Assembly (NCBI GenBank): GCA_050122535.1
Contig: JASFIT010000184.1
Span: 1-8,878, forward strand
Direction of reading: 5' to 3'
DNA length: 8,878 nucleotides
DNA from: JASFEQ01 sp050122535
Lineage (GTDB): Bacteria; Desulfobacterota; DSM-4660; Desulfatiglandales; HGW-15
Shown here: positions 5,479 through 8,878 of the stretch, piece by piece
Position numbering within the stretch: the stretch's first letter is position 1
Layout of the letters: every line of letters starts with the position of its first letter
The notes under the pieces: generated by a model
Seen by the model: only the letters and a program-made list of their open reading frames with translations
What the model was told of the DNA's origin: nothing
Database searches by the model: none
Translations under genes and position numbers: made by a program

Positions 5479-5517
5479 TCTGGTCTCCTCCCGTTTCCGT
5501 TAGTTCTGCCAAATTCT

Positions 5518-6093
5518 CTAATAGTTTTCTCCCAGCAGCTCGAAATGTGCCTGAGGATGAACGCAGGCGGGGCACTGTTTGGGGGCCTCTTTTCCTTTTT
5601 GGAGAAAACCACAGTTCCGACATCGCCAGACCATCTCTTCCTCGCGCTTGAACACACGGTCTGCCTCGATATTCCCTGCAAGATCCAGATAGCGTTTTTC
5701 GTGCTGTCTTTCTGCCACGGCAATATTTTCAAAAGCGGCGGCCACTTCGCTAAATCCTTCATCCTTTGCGATCTTTGCAAAACCGGGGTACATTTCTGTC
5801 CACTCGTAGTTCTCTCCTCCGGCCGCAGCCTTGAGATTCTCAAGGGTACTGCCGATGACACCAGCGGGGAAACCCGCACTTACTTCCACTTCTCCGCCTT
5901 CAAGAAATTTGAAAAACCGTTTGGCATGTTCCTTTTCCTGGTTGGCTGTCTCCTCAAAGATTGCGCTTATCTGGACATAACCTTCCTTTCTTGCCTGGCT
6001 GGCAAAATAGGTGTAGCGGTTCCTGGCCTGCGATTCACCGGCAAAAGCGGCCAGCAGATTCTTCTCCGTTTCACTTCCTTTGAAATCTGGCAT
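5518..6093 (-). CDS. rbr: Rubrerythrin (classical, peroxide reductase)
   Basis: This encodes 191 residues, the length of Desulfovibrio rubrerythrin. The N-terminal four-helix diiron domain has Glu20, Glu53 and His56, Glu94 and Glu97, and Glu128 and His131. The C-terminal rubredoxin domain has Cys158/Cys161 and Cys174/Cys177. It reduces hydrogen peroxide to water, taking electrons through its own rubredoxin site from rubredoxin or Rdl. AAGGAGGT lies five bases before ATG. It starts 11 bases after the perR stop, so the two are surely cotranscribed, matching the perR-rbr-rdl association known in Desulfovibrio. The rubredoxin spacer is short and the following CVHPQAHF is slightly unusual but keeps all ligands. 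Confidence 0.97.
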   Translation of the reverse strand: MPDFKGSETEKNLLAAFAGESQARNRYTYFASQARKEGYVQISAIFEETANQEKEHAKRFFKFLEGGEVEVSAGFPAGVIGSTLENLKAAAGGENYEWTEMYPGFAKIAKDEGFSEVAAAFENIAVAERQHEKRYLDLAGNIEADRVFKREEEMVWRCRNCGFLQKGKEAPKQCPACVHPQAHFELLGENY

Positions 6094-6104
6094 TTAACAC
6101 CTCC

Positions 6105-6554
6105 TTATTGCTCAAGTTCTCTCATCTTTTCTCCGAGGGAAGATTTTCCCTCTTTCATGCAGGCGGGGCACAACCCAAAGAACTTCAAGTTATGCCCGGC
6201 GATTCTATACTCAGTGGCTTTAACCAGTGACTTTGCCAGATCATCTAGATTGTGATCAGGCTGATCACCCGGCACATCATCAATTCTCCCGCAGTTCACA
6301 CAGGTGATGTGATAATGGTCGTTGGTGTTGCCATCAAAACGCATCTGAGGATATCCGGGTTCGATCTTCCTAATGAAACCCGTCTTGGATAGCACGTCCA
6401 GGTTTCGATAGACGGTCCCCATACTGATGCGGGGAATTCTCTTCCGGACCCTCTCATAAACTTCATCGGCTGTGGGATGCGAATGGACCTTCTTGACTTC
6501 CTCCAGAATAATCTGTCGCTGGTTGGTCATTCTGTATTTCTGGTTAGATACCAA
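6105..6554 (-). CDS. perR: PerR, peroxide-sensing repressor of the Fur family
   Basis: This encodes 149 residues from the TTG chosen here. The winged-helix half has the recognition helix MGTVYRNLDVL (residues 45-55). The structural Zn site is Cys85/Cys88 and Cys129/Cys132. The regulatory site is His26, Asp74, His80, His82 and Asp93, equivalent to His37, Asp85, His91, His93 and Asp104 of B. subtilis PerR; Asp in the last place, where Fur has Glu, argues for PerR over Fur. With Fe(II) bound, peroxide oxidises the site histidines and releases DNA. The TTG is preferred because AGGAGG (6560-6565) sits five bases upstream; a GTG at 6587 has no Shine-Dalgarno and overlaps a hairpin. It is probably autoregulated and controls the cluster. 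I found no clear PerR box. Confidence 0.92.
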   Translation of the reverse strand: MVSNQKYRMTNQRQIILEEVKKVHSHPTADEVYERVRKRIPRISMGTVYRNLDVLSKTGFIRKIEPGYPQMRFDGNTNDHYHITCVNCGRIDDVPGDQPDHNLDDLAKSLVKATEYRIAGHNLKFFGLCPACMKEGKSSLGEKMRELEQ

Positions 6555-6559
6555 AAAAT

Positions 6560-6585
6560 CCTCCTTTTGCCTATCTCGAATAGGC
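6560..6585 (-). promoter_or_regulatory. perR Shine-Dalgarno with an abutting 6-bp hairpin
   Basis: AGGAGG (6565-6560, read on the minus strand) is placed correctly for the TTG at 6554. Just upstream, GCCTAT (6569-6574) and ATAGGC (6580-6585) form a perfect 6-bp hairpin with a CTCGA loop. The arm overlaps the alternative GTG at 6587-6585, which argues against that start. The hairpin could tune translation of perR or stop read-through ribosomes; it is too small to be sure. Confidence 0.5.
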
Positions 6586-6595
6586 ACCTAAACAG

Positions 6596-7198
6596 CTATC
6601 TTTCCAGCTTTTGCAGCTCTCCCACAAGGACCTCAAGACGAGGCCTTAGGTTGATGTCGTGCACGTCAATGTATCGAATGATCCCTCTCTTATCGATGAC
6701 AAAGATCGCCCTCTCTGTCACGCCGCTGGAGCGCAGCACCCCGTACTTTTTAGCCACTGCACCATGGGGCCAAAAATCAGAAAGCACAGGGAACCACAAC
6801 TTCCCCATCTGCTTCGTCCACGAATATAGGGTCGGGATATTGTCAACCGTTATGCCGAGCAGTACAGCATCACTCTCCTCAAAAAAATCCTTTGCGATAT
6901 TGTACCCTGGCCATTGGTCTGAACAGACAGGTGTCCACGCTGCAGGAATAAAAGAGAGCACCACGTTCTTGTTGCCCCGGTATCGGCTGAGTGAAATTCT
7001 ACCCCCAGAAACGGCAGGAAGTGTGAATCCGGGCGCTGGATCACCCACCTTCACCTTCAGTATACTGTCGGTCGGCTTAAGTTGACCTGGATCGTATATG
7101 TTGTCTTTATAGGCTTCCGATCGGCTTAAGGCGTTTGAAGCCAATAGAAGAAATGCCAACAGGCCCGTAATTCCTGTGATGGTGAAAGTCTTTTTCAT
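6596..7198 (-). CDS. Exported one-Cys peroxiredoxin (AhpC/TSA family)
   Basis: This encodes 200 residues. An MKK start and hydrophobic residues 8-24 form a signal peptide, with cleavage likely near residue 25-29, so the enzyme acts in the periplasm or is tethered at the membrane. The thioredoxin-fold domain begins at VGDPAPGFTLP (51-61). The active site is PAAWTPVCSDQW (85-96), with Cys92 as the peroxidatic residue and Thr89/Pro85 around it; the conserved Arg is in TERAIFVID. There is no second cysteine, so it needs an external thiol reductant. The upstream gene encodes an exported CPYC thioredoxin-like protein and the two overlap by four bases (ATGA, 7195-7198), which makes that protein the obvious partner. 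The likely substrate is hydrogen peroxide. The Shine-Dalgarno is GGGAG, four bases upstream. Confidence 0.9.
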   Translation of the reverse strand: MKKTFTITGITGLLAFLLLASNALSRSEAYKDNIYDPGQLKPTDSILKVKVGDPAPGFTLPAVSGGRISLSRYRGNKNVVLSFIPAAWTPVCSDQWPGYNIAKDFFEESDAVLLGITVDNIPTLYSWTKQMGKLWFPVLSDFWPHGAVAKKYGVLRSSGVTERAIFVIDKRGIIRYIDVHDINLRPRLEVLVGELQKLER

Positions 7199-7794
7199 TT
7201 CGCTCCCACTTCCAAACCGGATAACTGGGTTATCTGCTTCAAGAACTTCTCTGCCCCTTTTATACCGCCGAGCTTTGAATAAATGACTTGGTGGGATCCA
7301 TCTTCATCGATTTGAATCGCTATGAAATAGGGCGTCCTTGTCTCTCCAAAGCACTTATGGAGAGTGAAATCCTCATCGGGAAAAAGCGGAAACGGCACCT
7401 TGTAGTTTTTCCTAAACACCCCCACTTCAAATTGAGAATTCCCAGCCCCTATTCCGATAAGTTTGATTTTCCCTCTCAGATTGCGGTCACCTTCAATGGC
7501 CTGATACAACTTATTCACCTCCGGTGCCTCTCTCTGGCAGTACGGACAATACATGCTAAAGATCTCTATAATGACCACCTTGGCTTTGATCTCCGGTATC
7601 TGGAAAGTATCTTTTCCGCTCAAGCCCAGGTAAAGGCTCTCCGCAGGATCATTGGGGACAGGTAAATTCGTCTCAGGGAGCTGCGCCCCTTTGGCCGGAG
7701 GAACACTGGTGGCAATGGTCGCGGGAGCCCACATAACAATCGCGAGACTCATTGCGGAAAACCAGATAAGTAGTCGGTTTAAGGGTGCCTTCAT
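7195..7794 (-). CDS. Exported thioredoxin-like protein (TlpA/ResA type) with CPYC
   Basis: This encodes 199 residues from Met at 7794. The signal peptide spans about residues 1-28 (KAPLNR, then a hydrophobic stretch ending ATIA). The active site is Cys83-Pro-Tyr-Cys86 in FSMYCPYCQREAP, and the cis-proline is in TRTPYF (Pro155). A third cysteine, Cys148 in HKCFGE, lies seven residues before the cis-Pro. Family members reduce disulfides in periplasmic partners; here the one-Cys peroxiredoxin encoded next, overlapping by ATGA, is the likely partner. An ATG at 7803 is in frame, but the AAGGA at 7805-7809 would sit only one base from it and ten from 7794, so the latter is chosen. No DsbD/CcdA-type donor gene is in the window. 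Confidence 0.85.
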   Translation of the reverse strand: MKAPLNRLLIWFSAMSLAIVMWAPATIATSVPPAKGAQLPETNLPVPNDPAESLYLGLSGKDTFQIPEIKAKVVIIEIFSMYCPYCQREAPEVNKLYQAIEGDRNLRGKIKLIGIGAGNSQFEVGVFRKNYKVPFPLFPDEDFTLHKCFGETRTPYFIAIQIDEDGSHQVIYSKLGGIKGAEKFLKQITQLSGLEVGAK

Positions 7795-7854
7795 GGTTGC
7801 CATTTCCTTTCACAGTCTGCCGGGGGTCTTTACGCTCTTTGCCAGATTTCCCAT

Positions 7855-8364
7855 TTAGTCCACTTTGAAAAATGCACTTGCCTTGGCATTGCACACAGGG
7901 CACTTATCGGGGGCCTCGTTCTCACAGGTGTACCCACAGACCGAGCAAACGTAGTAGTCAGCTTCCTTTAAGCTATCAAGGTTATCCAGGGCATGCTGGT
8001 ATAGAGCAGCATGGACCTTCTCAACCTCGTTGGCGAAATTGAAAGTCAACTCCGCGGCCTTGAGCTTTTCCTCTTGAGCGTGACCGATCATTTCAGGATA
8101 CATTTCCTTGAATTCATGGGTTTCTCCGGAAATAGCCTCTTTCAGGTTATCTGCCGTCCCTTTGACGCCACCCAAAGTCCGAAGATGGTTATGGGCGTGG
8201 ACAGTCTCTGCCTCGGCAGCGGCCCTGAAGAGTTTGGCCACCTGTGGATACCCCTCTTTGTCCGCCTGCTTGGCGTAAGCGAGGTACTTTCGATTGGCCT
8301 GTGATTCCCCCGCAAACGCGGCCAACAGGTCCTTTTCCGATTGCGTTCCTTTTACATCTGCCAT
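7855..8364 (-). CDS. Rubrerythrin, short form
   Basis: This encodes 169 residues, shorter than classical rubrerythrin (about 190). The diiron ligands are Glu20, Glu53, His56, Glu81, Glu84, Glu115 and His118. The C-terminal rubredoxin domain has Cys140/Cys143 and Cys155/Cys158; an extra Cys147 lies between the knuckles. The loop between the second and third helices is about 13 residues shorter than in the other rubrerythrin of this cluster. It reduces hydrogen peroxide in the cytoplasm. Both genes share the LLAAFAGESQA start, but the rest differs, so they are old paralogues and not a fresh duplication. An ideal AGGAGGT lies five bases before ATG. As first gene of the series it follows a 300-base leader. 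Confidence 0.95.
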   Translation of the reverse strand: MADVKGTQSEKDLLAAFAGESQANRKYLAYAKQADKEGYPQVAKLFRAAAEAETVHAHNHLRTLGGVKGTADNLKEAISGETHEFKEMYPEMIGHAQEEKLKAAELTFNFANEVEKVHAALYQHALDNLDSLKEADYYVCSVCGYTCENEAPDKCPVCNAKASAFFKVD

Positions 8365-8545
8365 CTTTTACCTCCTTCTGTTTAGCTTCCAAGGTTTATG
8401 AATGTTTTGTACCTTATACTCTCAGGCACTTTAAATCGCCCGGGTTCGGTCTTCTAAAGGCAAATCTAAGCATATATGTTGCACATAGGGTACCCTGCGA
8501 CGGAATCTGGGCAAGCTGTCGTCTCTCTTTTGTAAAGTTGAAGAG

Positions 8546-8568
8546 AACAGGGATTGGCAGTCCCTGTT
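8546..8568. promoter_or_regulatory. 8-bp inverted repeat in the leader (operator or hairpin)
   Basis: AACAGGGA (8546-8553) and TCCCTGTT (8561-8568) are perfect inverted repeats with a 7-base loop TTGGCAG. No T-run follows on either strand, so it is not a terminator. It could be a dyad operator or an RNA hairpin in the leader of the rubrerythrin mRNA. It does not match the B. subtilis PerR box. Confidence 0.45.
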
Positions 8569-8669
8569 ATCCCGTTAGGTTTGCACCCAATTAAAAGAGT
8601 TGTTGCTGTCATATAGATAAAAGAGAGTTCTGATTGGCTTTCTGTTAGGAATGGTTACTAATAGCCAAA

Positions 8670-8698
8670 AAAGTAACTACCACATCCGGGGTTGTCAA
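8670..8698 (-). promoter_or_regulatory. Candidate sigma-70 promoter of the antioxidant cluster
   Basis: On the minus strand TTGACA (8698-8693) is a perfect -35, followed by a 17-base spacer and TACTTT (8675-8670) as a poor -10. It would give a leader of about 300 bases before the first rubrerythrin. The -10 is weak, as expected for a regulated promoter, but a promoter nearer the gene is not excluded. Confidence 0.35.
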
Positions 8699-8878
8699 GG
8701 GCTAAATCGGATTTTTTGTTATTTCTTCGAGAGATTTGGCCATTACCGGGAAACCATTCCAACTTCAAAAGACTAGCCACAAAAAAGGCTCTAGGAATGG
8801 GCTTATGTTGGAAACGGCGACTAAATAATCCGATCTCTCAGTACAACTAACTAGGCATGACTAAGATTAGGCGGGCAT

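Larger units (their letters stand above)
8365..8878. other. Promoter and leader region upstream of the antioxidant genes
   Basis: These 514 bases contain no convincing gene. On the minus strand there is a candidate promoter (8670-8698) and a hairpin (8546-8568). Small palindromes lie at 8475-8487 (TATGT-TGC-ACATA) and 8487-8496 (AGGGTACCCT). Further left-to-right, GGAATGGTT (8648-8656) is inverted at 8752-8760 (AACCATTCC), AGGAATGG recurs at 8793-8800, and AGCC/GGCT form a hairpin at 8775-8790 with an A-rich loop. An ATG at 8857 opens a frame that leaves the window but has no good Shine-Dalgarno. Confidence 0.6.

Noticed and set aside
5457..5879. Minus-strand frame of 140 codons overlapping rubrerythrin
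   Set aside because: It is another frame of the same strand over a certain gene; the Arg/Ser-rich sequence has no domain.
5545..6255. Plus-strand frame of 236 codons
   Set aside because: It is antisense to rubrerythrin and the end of perR, both with all metal ligands; the length is a by-product of their codon use.
7673..7903. Minus-strand frame with a CVQCQGKC start
   Set aside because: It overlaps the rubrerythrin 3' end and the thioredoxin-like gene in another frame; the Cys pattern comes from the shifted end of rubrerythrin and lacks its own Shine-Dalgarno.
8574..8580. GTTAGGT as part of an integron attC site
   Set aside because: No matching RYYYAAC partner and L boxes at a suitable distance, and no integrase or cassette genes in the window.
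1..8878. CRISPR array, tRNA, rRNA or transposase
   Set aside because: No regularly spaced direct repeats, cloverleaf or rRNA-like sequence, and no transposase or integrase domain in any frame that I could recognise.

Overview
The window looks like chromosome from an anaerobic bacterium, most likely a sulfate reducer or syntroph of the Desulfobacterota (former Deltaproteobacteria). The reason is the gene set: a two-iron desulfoferrodoxin (superoxide reductase), two rubrerythrins, a rubredoxin with a CX4C knuckle, a small rubredoxin-like protein of the Rdl type and a PerR repressor. This is the oxygen defence of strict anaerobes, which reduce superoxide and peroxide instead of dismutating them. 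No ribosomal, phage or transposase gene is visible.

Layout. Positions 1-339 hold a terminator for a gene outside the window and then a small plus-strand lipoprotein gene. Positions 340-766 have no convincing gene but are rich in hairpins. From 583 to 711 there is a compact set of three hairpins inside a closing helix, which none of the genes explains. Positions 767-8364 carry fourteen minus-strand genes, closely spaced and nearly all with strong Shine-Dalgarno sequences. Positions 8365-8878 are a long leader or promoter region with several inverted repeats.

The minus-strand genes, in order of transcription, are: short rubrerythrin, exported thioredoxin-like protein (CPYC), exported one-Cys peroxiredoxin, perR, classical rubrerythrin, tpx, desulfoferrodoxin, ferritin, CX4C rubredoxin, Rdl-like protein, small zinc ribbon, short flavodoxin, second Cys-rich ribbon and a two-domain SagB-type nitroreductase. 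Two junctions overlap (ATGA at 7195-7198 and TAATG at 4512-4516). I read this as one PerR-controlled regulon island.

How the parts would work together (inference from families): desulfoferrodoxin turns superoxide into peroxide. The rubrerythrins and Tpx reduce peroxide in the cytoplasm. Rubredoxin, Rdl and flavodoxin supply electrons. Ferritin stores iron safely. The two exported proteins extend thiol-based peroxide reduction to the periplasm, and PerR senses peroxide through its Fe/Mn site. The two small Cys-rich proteins and the SagB-type enzyme are the unexplained members.

Three starts are placed downstream of the longest reading: perR (TTG at 6554), the thioredoxin-like gene (ATG at 7794) and the SagB-type gene (ATG at 2287). 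A 51-residue gene at 3417-3572 is easy to miss because of its size. The least explained signal is the structured element at 583-711; its layout resembles a retron non-coding RNA, but no reverse transcriptase is present.
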